From the NCBI GenBank assembly GCA_024349245.1, contig JALDNG010000784.1, positions 1 to 64,000 on the forward strand: 64,000 nucleotides of DNA, in the 5' to 3' direction. Every line of letters starts with the position of its first letter. Positions within the stretch are counted from its first letter, which is position 1. The position numbers and the translations under genes were made by a program. Shown here in pieces: positions 11,630-23,639 of this stretch. The stretch comes from Neodontobutis hainanensis. Lineage: Eukaryota > Chordata > Actinopteri > Gobiiformes > Odontobutidae. Under the pieces are notes generated by a model, which searched no databases, had not been told where the DNA came from, and was given only the letters and a program-made list of their open reading frames with translations.

Positions 11630-12063
11630 CAAATGTAATATTTAACATAATATAATTTCATTTTAAACCCATGTCAAACCCTCTTAACGTCCTCCAGACC
11701 AGCATCATGACTGTTATCAGTGATTAAGACACTGAGGCCTCTGTTGTGCCAGGACATTTTGTCAAAATTAACCAGTTCTCAACCTGAACAGACAAATCTG
11801 ACTCAAATCCCCTTCAAACAGATAATGTCAGGTCCTGCTCAAACAGACTTGAAACTTGCAGTGTTCAATGATTTAATAACTTCAAATAAGCTTGATGTTT
11901 TTAACAGAAGCATGGTTAGATGACAGGAAATGCAGTCCTTATTTAATCCACTCTATCTGATTTTACATTCGTATCAAAAATACAGGAAAACACAAAAGGA
12001 GGTGGTGTATGTTCCTTTCTTAGGGATAATATTCTCATCCAGAAGCTGTCACTTGGGGAGTTT

Positions 12064-12278
12064 TTATTATTTACATTTAGATTTATTCATTTAGCTGACG
12101 CTTCTATCCAAAGCAACTTTCATTATTCTACAGTAATTACCAGTTTTACAGCCACTAGGTGGGTTAAGTGTCTTGCCCAAGGACACAACGACAGTATGAG
12201 CTGTGAAGAGAGTGGAATCGAACCCCTACCTTCCGGTTGAAGGACGGCTGCTCTACCCACTGAGCTACTGCTGCCCCA
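12064..12278 (-). mobile_element. tRNA-derived SINE
   Basis: Read on the minus strand it starts with a tRNA-like head (GTAGCTCAGTGGGTAGAGC as box A, GGTTCGATTCC as box B). It continues with the phrase TGTCCTTGGGCAAGACAC and ends with a tail like GTTGCTTTGGATAGAAGCG followed by TCAGCTAAATGAATAAAT. This family recurs at 24.7, 41.7 and 56.3/61.2 kb. The tail resembles the conserved region of fish V-SINEs; that name is my inference. Confidence 0.82.
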
Positions 12279-12929
12279 TTTGAATATGTGTCATTCAAAA
12301 TGAAGTTCAAGTTTTCTTCATCTATAATGTAGTTCATTACAAACACTGTCATGATTTTATTGATGAGTTACTGAAATGCTTTCGTTTGTCTGCACAGAAA
12401 TTGAACAAATAGTCATAGCAGGTGATTTTAAAATTTGTGTGGATAATGTTTGTATCAGGAATGTATCAAAACTTTCTGCTGTTCTTGATACTTATGGGCT
12501 GTATCTTCCCGATCATAACGCAGGTGTCAGGACGAGAAAGAAGCTCATTAAGGGGTGTGTCCAAATCCAACTTGTTCTGATTTTTCGTTGAAGACGAAGG
12601 GATAAATAGACGGGACTTGAGTCGGCACAGGTTCATCTTTTTTAATATTGGATGAGCAGAATATTAGTAAATACTAATCATTCAGTTAAGCTTAAACATA
12701 TTGAAAAAAAAGTTAAAGCAAATGCATCTGGACTTAGTTTTCAAGCTAAAGAGGTTTTATCTTTTTCCATTTCTGAGTCCAGCTGATACAGAGCTGAGCT
12801 TTATCTCTAGAGGGAGGGCTTTGACCTGAAACTAACTCTGATTGGACCAGGCTGTTCTGGTCTCAGAGTCATTAGGGCAGTGTGACTCCTGATGTGAGAG
12901 TCGTTAGTGTTAGTGGAGTCGTTGTCCTT

Positions 12930-13145
12930 CTAGAGTGAACCTGTTTTGATGTAGGTTTCAGAACACTGTTGTAAACAGCTGGCAGGTGAAAACAGAGACC
13001 TGCTCCTCTGAGCGCAGACTCAGCTCCACCAGAGTTCACACAGAAGAGCTGAGTCTCACTGAACAGAGAAGAAAGTCCTCCATTATCACCTGCCAGCTTT
13101 TTACAACTGTGTTCTGAAACCTACATCAAAACAGTTTCACTCTAG
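12930..13145. repeat. Foldback element with about 60-bp inverted arms
   Basis: The left arm from 12,930 (ctagagtgaacctgttttga...) and the right arm ending at 13,145 are reverse complements over about 58 bp with only a few mismatches. The loop is about 100 bp. No open frame is present. It looks like a small non-autonomous DNA element. It touches the next element at 13,146 without a gap. Confidence 0.75.
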
Positions 13146-13400
13146 TGCAGGGGTCGGCAACACGCTGCTCTGGAGCAGCATGCGGCTCTTTCATCCCTCT
13201 GATGCGGCTCCTGTGGCTTTTAAAAATAATTAATGAGTATTTAATTATTGTGTTTTATTTTAGTTCGTCGCTTTTATGTTGTCGCTGTTACCGCGCGCCA
13301 CTAATGCTAATGTGCAACACCCGCCAGTGCGCAATTTTTTTAACTTTTGAGTCCCAGGTAGGCCATCTATGGAGAATTGTAAGAAGTATGCTTATTGTGT
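13146..13400 (+). mobile_element. End of a hAT-type DNA transposon (scrap)
   Basis: The stretch starts caggggtcggcaacacgctg and continues with repeated tgcggctc motifs, the well-known end sequence of a group of vertebrate hAT elements (CAGGGGTCGGCAA...). Only one end is seen. The rest is degenerate and then gives way to the LINE piece. Confidence 0.6.
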
Positions 13401-14399
13401 AATGAGGAGATATGCAGGTGTTTTCCAACTTAAACTTTATTAAAAGCAAACATCTCGCCTCACAGATGACAGCTTACGATCCTGTGTAAAGAAGAAGGTG
13501 TCGGCACAGCCCTGAGACAAGACTGAAATAATCATCTTTGGAAACAGAAACAAAGAGAAAGTGTCAGCAGTCACCTCCAATCTCTTTCTCTAAAATCTAA
13601 AAACAAGTTAGAAATCTAGGTGTCATTATGGACTCAGACTTGAATTTCCACGTCACATTAAGTCCATTACATCATAAGCATTTTATCACCTTAAAAACAT
13701 TTCCAGAGTCAAAGGGATAATGTCTAAAGCAGACTTAGAGAAACTTATTCATGCTTTTATCTGCAGCAGGTTATATTACTGTAACGGCTGCTCACTGGTC
13801 TCTCAAAACGAGGGTTAAGACAGCTGCAGCTTATTCAGAACTGCTGCTCGGGTTCTAACCAAAACCAGGAAGTACGACCACATCAGTCCAGTTTTAAAAT
13901 CTCTGCACTGGCTTCCTGTTGCTCAGAGAATAGGCTTTAAAACGTTAAAAGTCTCTAAATGGTATAACACCAGAATATATTTCTGAAATGCTAGTTCCTT
14001 CTGAACCTTCTGGGACTCGGAGAACATCTGTGACATGCCTCCTGCTCGTGCCTTATATAGCCATAATATTTAGTACCTTTTATAATAACTGTAATTATTT
14101 TATCTTTGCAAATAAATGTCATACTTCAGTTTAATAAACAAAACAATCACAAAGAACAGCAGTGAAATAAAAGAAATCAGAAAAAGTATAATATACACCA
14201 ACTTTTTAAAACTGTTTGTTTTTAAATGTAATAAATTTAATAAAAGTAATAAATGTAATAAATGTATATTTGAAGACATATCAGCTCAAAAGAAACACCC
14301 TCATTTTGTTCCAAGAATAGGCACAGTTTATTTTAACTCCTTACTTTTTAACTTCTATTTTTATTTTAGATCTATATTTAAAAACATAACTGTACTCAC

Positions 14400-14658
14400 C
14401 AGTTTTTAAAACAGTGACATCATTACTTTGTTCTGTGACAATATATTCATCCCATCCTCTGCAGCAGTAGACACCTCCATCTGAGACACTGACACGAGCT
14501 GAGTTTTCTTTATTATTTCCTCTTAGAGTCAAATGCTGAGTTTCTTCTGAACCATTTATACGTTCCTTTAAAGTCCTGGACTTCACAGCTCAGAGTCACA
14601 CTGCTCTGTTCTGGGATGGTGTCACTGGATGTTTTCAGAAGGACTCTGCGTCCCTTTC
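14400..14658 (-). pseudogene. Second Ig exon of copy A, frame-shifted
   Basis: The acceptor is ctcctcag at 14,659-14,660 and a GTGAGT donor lies at 14,394-14,399. The first half reads SSVTLSCEVQDF...YKWFRR in one frame. The second half reads SARVSVSDGGVYCCRGWDEY in another. The change falls between about 14,530 and 14,560, within the stretch coding the middle of the domain. A shorter, similarly damaged copy is at 53,147-53,290. Confidence 0.72.
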
Positions 14659-14826
14659 CTGAGGAGAGAACAATATTAGAAAAACATGGCATTTGTTAAA
14701 GTCAGAGTCAGCCAAAGATGGATGCAGACTTTGGCAAAATGGAAATGGTAATTATTTTTATGATTTATTTGTCATTAGTGAAACAAAATAAGTGCTGTGT
14801 AAAATCAGAAGTCTTAAAATACTGAC

Positions 14827-15090
14827 CTGTTAACTTCAGTTCTTTCTTTGTGGACTGTGGTCCGTCTTTGGTCCCACACCAGTAAAAACCCTGATCTGAT
14901 TTTGCCACTAAATACATTTTTAGTTCAACTGTGGCAGAATTTTGTTGTATCTTATGGTATTTGTCCTCCGTAACAAGTAATTCATTTTTGTAAAAGTCCA
15001 AATTTGCCTGAACATTTTGAACACAAACCAGAGTTACATTGTCTCCGAGATACACAGACTGTTCAGGACCCTTCAGAGTCACATGGTCAC
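14827..15090 (-). CDS. First Ig exon of copy A, intact
   Basis: This is 264 bp (88 codons) between a tttacacag acceptor and a GTCAGT donor, open throughout. It codes DHVTLKGPEQSVYLGD, the first cysteine in VTLVCVQN, FYKNELLVTEDKYH, and the second cysteine in SDQGFYWCGT. This is the N-terminal Ig domain after the signal peptide. A related ending (SDQGFYSCGT) is seen in the plus-strand scrap at 20.9-21.1 kb. Confidence 0.78.
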
Positions 15091-15286
15091 CTGTGTAAAC
15101 AAAAGTAAAGTAAAGAATATAAATTTAAAAATGCTTTAGAGTAATACTACGATGGCCATAAAGTGTAAACCGAAATAACAGAACTGAGAACAAAATTACA
15201 AGTTAGAAAACCAGGCAGTTTTCTGACTCTTCTTTCTGACTCACTCTTGTTTCTGTGAATTATTGATGTGTTTTTAGTTTTATTAA

Positions 15287-16229
15287 CCCTTTAAACCCGA
15301 GGCCTATTTTCAAGAACACTGCTCGAAAAATCCATACCCATAAAGTAAAGACTATATTTCAGCAACAATAAGGTGTATTTGAATAATTTTGTCATTTTAA
15401 AGGGAACTTTGTGGAGATTTGTCAAAAGTGTTATCATATTAATATGTGTTACTAGTAAAGAGAAAATGAAGATGGCACACAGCTAAATTATTTTTTTAGT
15501 TTTTAGTTTTCGTTTCTTTGGAATGCTGCTGTTGCAACTTTTTACTTCATAACATGTAAATAAAACATGTTTAACATTATCCCTGCAAAGTTTTAAACCG
15601 ATAATGTGGAGCAGAATAAAACTCAAGAGGTTTTAGTACAGACAGATTAGTCTGTTCCATTTCAGTTTAGTCATGTAAATACTATATATTTCATGTTTAT
15701 ATCACTAATGGTGTTCATTAAATACATTATTGAGAACTTAAACCAGACTTCTATGTATTTATATGTGTTTTCAGTCTGCATTCTTCCTCCTGCGTCTGTT
15801 TCTTTTATGCAGCGGTTGCTGGCCCCCACTGCGCACGGCAAATTCTCTGCAGCCGATTGATCGAACTGAGCACATCGTGCCTCCTTAAAATCATTAGTGC
15901 CAATAGAATTGAGGGAAACTGTAACGTTGTAATCGATAGCTTCTGTACTTTAAATTGAGGTCTGACATGAGTTTGTAGGCTTAAGTATTGGCCAGCTGTT
16001 CGCAAAAATGTAGCATCTAAGTTGAGGAGGGGGCGAACTTCACACCTCGACATGTTGTCTTTTGTATGATTGTTTTTTGGTCTGTGTTTGAAGTTGGTGT
16101 ATATGGCTTACATGTGCGTTTAGCGGGGTTTCCGCTGAGTAATTGGATGTGCGGCTTACCCATATTAGGCCTGGGGCTGTGTAGTGCATTATGCTGCTTG
16201 TTTACGACGCCTTAAATAGGTTTAAAGGG
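15287..16229. mobile_element. Possible piggyBac-like non-autonomous element
   Basis: The left end is TTAA followed by CCCTTTAAACCC. The right end, read on the minus strand, also starts with CCCTTTAAACC, next to TAAA. A TTAA target and CCC-type ends are features of piggyBac-like elements. The 0.9-kb interior has no convincing transposase; an 82-codon minus-strand frame at 15,805-16,053 is not recognised. The inverted ends are only about 12 bp, so this could be coincidence in AT-rich DNA. Confidence 0.35.
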
Positions 16230-16974
16230 TAAATTTGTTTTCTGATTTGTTATTTTGATATTTGCTTTTGTTAATTTGTTTGCACTTTACGGCCACTGTA
16301 TAACAACTGTATACAAAGAAAGAGAAAAAGAAAATTACAAAAAGAAACATGGCAGAGTTAAAGGTGTAGGTTTATTTTTTGTTTTCTCATCATTACATTT
16401 ATCAAAAGTAGAACATAAAAGAACCAACACAGGATTCTAAATTATAATTTACTGAGTGTTGACAGTTTCTCAAGTCTTCATGTCAAAGATTTAAAAGTAA
16501 GCCCTGTGTTTTAAGAACAGACTAAAGACAACTGTGGATAAGTGCTACACAAGTCCTCACGACTCCATCCAGTGCAACAAAGAGATTCAACAAAACACAA
16601 CCAGTGACTTTTTGGGGCAAAAATCCATCTAACATTATGATATTTTTAAATATGACAAAAATAATATAGAAAATCTCTTTAAACTCTGTCACAGGCAACA
16701 ATAAAAGAACACAAACACAGTGAGTTTATTTCTTGATGTCATAATGGGCCCAGGTGTCATATCCCTGTCCTATAGATGTAAACATGAAAACACAATCATC
16801 TTAATGACAACTGCAGAAGTAACACTGTATGTTACATGGCCTAATATAAAACAACACAGCTTGAAGAATATGTAATTCCACTTCTTTATGAACGTTTTGT
16901 AACATAAGGCCATATATATGTTAAATAAAATCTGAAACTGAACTAAATAAAGATTAAACAGGATAGTTATTTAC

Positions 16975-17137
16975 CTTTTGTGTGTTTGAAGAAGACGACA
17001 TTGAAGACTGAAATATGAATTATAAAAGAGTTTATGTCGACAAAGGCCTGACAAAAGTTTAGATGTTGACCTGTTTAAAGTCAAAGTGTTGTAAACTCAC
17101 AGATGAGCCCCAGAGTCCAGACCAGAGAGGGTCCCAT
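16975..17137 (-). CDS. Signal-peptide exons 1 and 2 of Ig receptor copy A
   Basis: Exon 1 starts at the ATG at 17,137-17,135 (MGPSLVWTLGLI) and ends at a GTGAGT donor at 17,100. Exon 2 is a 33-bp mini-exon, 16,975-17,007 (TTCAATGTCGTC...), between an AG acceptor and a GTAAAT donor. Joined, they give a 23-residue hydrophobic leader. A leader split over a short second exon is the normal layout of Fc-receptor-like genes. It precedes the first Ig exon by about 1.9 kb. Confidence 0.65.
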
Positions 17138-20100
17138 CCTCACATCCAGCGCCACTCTGCCTCTGACAAACTCCAGCTCATTACAGGCTTCATCTACAGC
17201 ACTCACAGAGGAAGAGGAGGGTACATTTGATGAAGATATGTTTAACTGGTCTGCACTTCCTTTTTCACACTTACCTCACACAGACACTGAACCACAGCTT
17301 TCACACTTTGAGACTTTTCTCACAGTCGACCCATCATGCAACACCTGTTTAGAATAAAATAAAAATAGAATACATTTTAAATAATCATTAAACTATATGC
17401 ATCACATGTAAGTCGGCAATTAGCAGTAGAAGTGACACCTGTAGCAGTAAAATATTGTAAACAACTAAATACAGTCTGATCATTGTTATATGAACCTGTT
17501 GATCTTTACTCCGTTAGATATATTGAGTACTAAGAAAAACATTGAAGATCAGTGTAAGAACTAAAGGAAATAGATGTGTTACTTCTTCTTGACTCTAAAA
17601 TGACACTGAGACAAAGAAGGAGCAACTATGAACTGTATTGTCGTCTTGAAGCTGAAGGAGAGATAACATCATTCTTGTTCAGAAACGTGTTAGATACTTC
17701 TCTTTGTGGTTATTGTTCTGTAGAGGTTTATAATTGTTTGTGTGTTTGTCAGAACTGAAGCTACAGTACAGCTCACAGAGGAGTGAGATAAAGTGTGTCA
17801 TTGAACGTCATAGAAATGTGTGGCTTTTGACCTAAAAATGAAACAAGTGCAGTGACACACTTTAAAAACTGAATGTGCTGGAGTTCAAGGAGCAGTGTTG
17901 TCGTCCTGGGCCTGATCCTCTCTGTTAGTGTTCATCCATGAGTTAAAGTCAGATCCTGGTTCATTCTGGTTTCTGACTGAACTCTATAGTCTCCAGATCT
18001 GTGAACAGTTTTAAGGAGAAAACACTCACAGCTGAGCAGCTCCAGGAGGTGCGCGCTCACGAGATGCTGTGCGCTCCTGCCAAGGTGGAGCGGAGCTACA
18101 GGTGACAGCTGAAGCTAAGGTTAGGAGATGGTGAAACAGTTTATTTTGTTGCTTTAATGGAGGTTTCAAAATTCCCTTTTTCATTTCCAGTGCGACACAA
18201 ACTCCTGTCCATCAGTTTAATCATCTATAAGCCTAATCAGCAGAATCAGCAAATATAATAACTACATAATCATTTAAAACCTATAGTAAATCATCAATTC
18301 ATTGTAATCCATGTAAAGCTCTGCTGCAGTGCCTTATAGTGTCTTGGTGGGACTCTTGAATATTTGTAGCAGTGGTGGTCAAACCAAGGCCCAAGGACCC
18401 AATACTGGCTGTTCAATCTGCCAAGCATTAACTACTAATTTAATAATAATTAAAGACAATTAATTGAGTTTTAGAGTTTTTCACTGGAGTCTCCTCAAAG
18501 GCCATATGTCTGATATTCCAAGAAACTGAACTCAAAGTCAGCCGCTTCTTTTCTACCGAGCCAAATACAAACCAGCCAAGTTACAGACTTTTATTTCTAG
18601 TTTGTTCACCCTGCTGTAGGGTGTTACTGTTCAGTAAAATTATTTTGTGTAGCAGCTGAAGATCTTTAAAATATACAACAATTATTCACTGTTTTAATAA
18701 ATCTGCTTGCACCAATAAATACAAACAATTCAAGCTGCAGTGAGTCCAACTGAAGGGCATTTAAAGTCACTCTACCTCAAATTTAACAACAAACCTTAAC
18801 ACACATCACAGATTAAGCAAGACTCTAGCTCAACTCAACACAAAGATTGTTTTTTTCACGTCACAATCTGTTCGAATAATAATCTGAATACTTTACCGGA
18901 CACAGTTACAAGTTTAGTCACATTTATCGATCCGCTCTGAAGACCGACACTGGTATTCTCCGCTCATCATGCAATGGTAAGTGTTTATCCGGTGTAGAAA
19001 TGAGACACATTTGGATTATTTCTCAACTCAACATCTAAAATACAAAGGAAGAAGAAACAAAGATGAATATCGACAGAAAATAAAGGTGCATTACCTTCAG
19101 CATGTCCAATGAAGAAAGAAAGAAAGAAACTTAATATACAGCAACGTTCTCACATTTTAATAGAAAAACCAAAGACAAAATGTGTGTCATTTTTATAACG
19201 GCAAAAGTGAGAGCTCTGAATTAAAGAAGGTATGTTTAAAAGCTGGTGTTTCTTCTTTTTTCAACTTGTTACTTTCTTATTTTTTAAGACAAAACTTGCA
19301 AAACCTTCACTGGCACACTTTCTAACACATATACAGTAAATATAATAAAATATATGCCTTTGTAGTTTATAGATATTGGTAATGTTTTAAAAAGGTGTGT
19401 CAGTAAAGTTTTTACAGTGCATGATCACATGTCACAGATTGATCTCCTCTTTACAAGGGTTTACATAAGGATTAGAAAACATTAATGTATAAAGTTATTT
19501 AGAGGTAGTCCTTAAGAAAAGTGAAAGCAAATTTTATATATAACACTGGTTAATGGTTTACAACCCATTAAGAACCTTTTATTAATGAATGTACAGTAAA
19601 TTTTAATCTTAGAAGCTAAATAACTTATTGCTTTACAATTGGATTAACACATTTATAAGGTATTTGCAGTGTGAAAATAATAATTTGTTAATACATTGTA
19701 AATATCTTATTTTCAGACTATATTCCAAAGCAGGAGTTTCAAACACTTTTTAGTTCAGGAAACACAATCTGAAGTGGACCAGTAAAAGAATAGAATAAAA
19801 ACCTATAAATAACAACAACTCCTTGTTATTCTTTGGTCTAAAGTGCAAAGAGGTACAATTACATTATAATGTCAGTGATCTCATTAATCACAGACCAAAA
19901 AGGTTAATGTTGGCTGTCGAGAGATTGTCTTTTGTCCATGTGGAGCTACCGTAGTTCATCATGTGTGTGTTTTCACAAACTCATTCTCACAATATATCTT
20001 TGAAGCTAATGTTTTGCTAGCATAAACGTATTTAACGAAGGAGCCTTTATGCACTTTCGCTGACCTTTCGGCTACAGATAAAAACAGACAGGTTTCCCAT

Positions 20101-20883
20101 TCTCCTCAGAGAATAAATAGAAAGTGGTCATTTTTTGCAGAATTTTACACCTTGTGTCTACTTTTCTCTGTCACAGAGTTATTTTTACAGCAAAAGACAA
20201 AAGAATAAAACAAACTTACCATTTATGGGACCAGATGGTGCACTGCTGCCCTCTGCTGTTCAGTCCTGGGAGTCAGTGTTGTGTTGTGTTCTCTACTATT
20301 ACTAAAACACTGCGACCACAGTGGACAAAATAGAAATAGCAGTTACCTGGATTTAAAACGATAGAAAATTTTCTTTTTTCCATCCCTGTCTCAGATTTCA
20401 CTTTCTCCCAAAAGCAGCTGAGGGACCTCCCTGCTTCTTTTTATTTAAAAATATCAAACTGTAGTTAGTTAGCTTAGCATTAGCTTAGCCACATACTGCA
20501 TTTATCTCTGCTTTGTAAAACATTACATTATTGAATTGACAGAATTTATTGGGTTTCACGTTGCCTCCATTTTCTCTGTGGCAGTTATTCTGTAATAAAA
20601 GACACATTCAGCAGATATTAATCTTCCTGGAGCATTTATGACACGCCAGTGTCGACCAATGGCAGCGCACTCTTTTCAATGTAATGTTCAATGTTCACAG
20701 CTGTACCCAAAGTACAAACATGTCACAAATGCTAAAAAATTAAGTTTGCTAGGAAAAATAAACAATACATGAGATTTTTTAATGCAAACAAGTGCAGATT
20801 TGAGGATGACTCTCTTCAGTTTGGGCTCTAGGGTTCCTCTGTGAGTCTTTAAAACTCTGTCTTCATTTGTTCTTTATTTAGGT
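17138..20883. other. Intergenic, no gene seen
   Basis: AT-rich sequence with no exon-like open frame that I can tie to a family. A short open stretch at about 18,030-18,102 (EQLQEVRAHEMLCAPAKVE) sits between an AG and a GT and looks exon-like, but I do not recognise it and it has no partner exons. The first few hundred bases should contain the promoter of the minus-strand receptor; I could not identify a core promoter. Confidence 0.5.
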
Positions 20884-21072
20884 TTGATTAGTTCTATCGA
20901 TGTTGAGTCTGTGTCGTATCCTTCTCAAAGATCCTTTATAACGTTTACAAAGATGGATTACCAGTGCTCGAGGGCACAAACCATCAGTTTAAACAAACCT
21001 CTGTCGACACACTCAGAGTCAGATCAGGGTTTTTACTCATGTGGGACCAACACAAAAGCACAATCTAAGTAA
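20884..21072 (+). pseudogene. Ig-domain scrap on the plus strand
   Basis: The last part reads SESDQGFYSCGTNTKAQSK and stops, matching the second-cysteine end of an N-terminal Ig exon like that at 14,827. The first part has lost the first cysteine and tryptophan core. It lies opposite in orientation to both receptor copies, so it is a leftover from an inverted or independent receptor copy. Confidence 0.5.
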
Positions 21073-21274
21073 AGACTGAGGGTAACAGGTCAGGATACCA
21101 GAGCAAAGAAAACAAATACTTTTAATATAAAGATTACATTTGACATTTGCTTTTTAATTTGGTCTCCTACACAACAAAGCTTAATGTTAAAATATAAAAA
21201 CCCTTGAAATAAAATGGCAATAAGCTTAGAAATAACATTTGTACTTTTATAAGGTGTGTCTGTGTTGTTCTGTG

Positions 21275-21715
21275 TGTCCTGCAGGGGCGCTGTGCCCTCA
21301 GGCTTTTAGGTTTCTGCAGCACACTGTACACGGTGTTGACTTGATGTGAGAGATCCATCTGTGAGTTTGAAGCCTCTTGTGGTGGTTTCTCTCGTCTCTT
21401 CACAGCGAGCCTTTAACTTTGTCCCAGTTACTTTCTGACCCCTTCTGGAGCAGACACATGTCTCTTATCTTTAACTAGATCTTTCCTGTGTGCATTAAAC
21501 TAATCATTATGTTTTCTTTTTCCTATTAATATGTTCATAGATATAATATATATAAATCCTTGATTATAAACATCATCTAACATCATGCATAAATGAGTAA
21601 CTAAATAAGTATACAAGAATAAAACACATAATATCAAAAATATTACACAACAGGATATGTCACAGCACATTGACAAAGCACCAACCTGGGACCAGGTTTT
21701 GGGACTGCTGGCCAA
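21275..21715 (-). pseudogene. Possible transmembrane and cytoplasmic tail of an Ig receptor
   Basis: On the minus strand a hydrophobic stretch (about 21,600-21,690, SCCVIFLILCVLFLYTYLV) is followed, after a possible intron, by an open stretch 21,280-21,403 preceded by cttcacag. The latter reads MDLSHQVNTVYSVLQKPKS. TVYSVL resembles an immunoreceptor tyrosine switch motif (TxYxxL). Such tails are usual for inhibitory fish Ig receptors. No Ig exon is directly upstream, so the connection is an inference. Confidence 0.4.
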
Positions 21716-22604
21716 TGTGACCAGTTCGGTCCTGCACAGAGGCTGCCGAGTGTGAAAAAAGGCCCTGCCATGTCCCTAAGGCTCCTGCAGCCAGCCTCCC
21801 TTCTCCTGAAGCAGGTCTCTGGTGGAGCGCAGGAGAAGTGACAGCCTATGATCCTCTAATTTACAACCTTTATCCACAGTTTTGTTCACTCTGACTTCTT
21901 CTGAGCTATCCTTCTCTTCATATTGTTTGTTACAAAATAAAGTTCCTTTGAAGAATTGTGTTGTTTGTTTTTAGAAACTTAACTTTCATTCTGTTGATCC
22001 TGTTGTAACATGTTACTTTAAACAGTTTTGTTTTTGCAATGTTTTGATTATTTTTAAACACTTTGATGGATTATTATTATTAATTTATATATTTAACAAT
22101 AGATGTGTTTACTTTTATATTATGTAACTTTTTTTTTGTAATTGCTTAGACCTTAATTTGCTTAATGTCACAAATTTAAAAACTGGACACCCATTGAGCA
22201 AAAGTACCACCTTCTCACATTTGGAGCCACCAGAACCTTTTAACCTTTCAATAAAAGTTCAAATCAATAGTGTTATATTTTGTAAATGTTTTGTTTGACT
22301 AGAAAGAGCAAGCACAAACCAGAGGTACCTGTTCCACACTGGGTGGGTGGATGCCTTATGTCTACGTTTCAAGTCAAATTTACTTTTGAAAGATCCATAA
22401 CTGTTAATTTAAAACTCAAAATGACTTTATTATTCTCTGTAACAGGTCGTTAACGTAATGTATAAATGCACAGCGCACTGAACATGTCACTGAGCACTTT
22501 AAAGATACACTTAGCACTTTTAAAGAACACATCACTTTATACAAAATCAAAGTTGCACTTAAATAAAGACATCGCACATGATTGTATAAATAAGAGAAGA
22601 AACA
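21716..22604. other. Intergenic, no gene seen
   Basis: AT-rich, without recognisable exons or repeats, up to the left edge of the stretch duplicated at 53.4 kb. Confidence 0.5.
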
Positions 22605-23639
22605 ATTAGAACTTGTATCGAGAAAAATGAGTGTGTTTTAAATGTGCTTTTAATATGTCCAGGTTTCTGGCCAAAAAAAGACCCCAGAGAAACAAAAACA
22701 CACTAAAAGGTTCCGGTCAGACCAAGGCAGGGGAATGTGAGGGAAAACAAAGTGGGTTGTTGAATGGATTAGGGGTTTCAGTGAGTACAAGTCTTTGGTT
22801 TTTAGGGTTTGTAAATCGTATTGGTTTTTAAATATGGGTTATGTTTTTTGGCTTATTTCAAAGAGAATTCTAACATAGTTATTGTTAATAACTTTTTAAA
22901 AAGTGTTAATGTTTTTTACCCAGTTATTTAAGCGGATGTTATAAACATTTTTTGTTCTGCTGCTGGAGAGGACTGAACTCCACCAGCCTCCATTGCACTT
23001 TTTGCACATTGTGAACTTTGATATTTATTATAGCTTCTGTTTTCTGCTCATTATTACTTTTAATTCACAAACGCCCAGCCACTTCCCAGTCAGCTCACGT
23101 AATAATCCCCTTTAAACTTTATTTAATGGAAATTCGGTTGTTAGGGCTCTTCAAATGAGTTAAGGCAGAATTCTTCATCTTCCACAGACTGACTAATGGT
23201 AGAGTCTTATGGCAGTCAGAAAGAAGGAATACTTGTGTTGTTCTGTCCTGCAGCTCACTGATCTCAGACCACTTGCTGCTCTCTCTTTTCCTCAGACTGT
23301 GGCCCTGAACTAAAATGAGTTGGACATCCCTCCAACTCAGTTACATGAGCCTCGTTTCCACTGGAGCAGTATGGGGCAGGTCGGGTCAAAGGTATCTGAC
23401 CCACCAGATGCACTTAGTCTTTAGAAGAGCGGCTAGTTTCCTTGTTTGATGTAAATCATCAAAAATAATGTAATAAATTGTTATTTATGATTTTTAGGCT
23501 CTGTAGGTGGTGTGTGGTTAAAAGTAACACAGTGTTAAAGAAGAAAATTAGAGATCAGAGATTATTATAGTAATTATTTAATTATTCAAACATATTTACA
23601 AACATAAACATATGTACAAAATAATTTATAAACAACTTA

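Larger units (their letters stand above)
11870..14050 (+). mobile_element. Decayed L2-like LINE, in pieces
   Basis: Three plus-strand pieces belong to one kind of non-LTR retrotransposon. About 11,945-12,065 resembles the start of an endonuclease domain. About 12,310-12,590 contains the endonuclease signature IVIAGDFKICVDN. About 13,560-14,030 codes the end of the reverse-transcriptase region (LGVIMDSDLNF, LIHAFICSRLYYCNG, DHISPVLKSLHWLPV). All carry stops and shifts. A SINE, a foldback element and a hAT-end scrap lie between the pieces. The assignment to the L2 group is by recognition of these phrases and was not tested by a search. Confidence 0.7.
9949..17137 (-). pseudogene. Fc-receptor-like / leukocyte immune-type Ig receptor, copy A (damaged)
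   Basis: On the minus strand a split signal peptide (two small exons) is followed by seven exons, each coding one Ig domain with the usual Cys...WY...Y-x-C pattern, all flanked by AG and GT splice sites. The order and the sequence style (for example LSVSPSWLNPG, RYELLPGHSNGT, SLTVSPDRSQ) are those of teleost Fc-receptor-like and leukocyte immune-type receptors, cell-surface proteins that bind ligands on leukocytes. No transmembrane or cytoplasmic exon follows, because the last Ig exon runs into the minisatellite. Four Ig exons carry a one-base break. Either this is a pseudogene that decayed recently, or the assembly has indel errors. The introns hold LINE, SINE and foldback elements. Confidence 0.8.

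Noticed and set aside
12160..12278. tRNA gene
   Set aside because: Box A and B are present but the body does not fold as a tRNA and continues into a SINE tail. The same holds at 24.9, 41.7, 51.3 and 61.3 kb.
18030..18102. Short exon-like stretch (EQLQEVRAHEMLCAPAKVE)
   Set aside because: Possible splice borders but no partner exons and no recognised family, so not listed as a gene.
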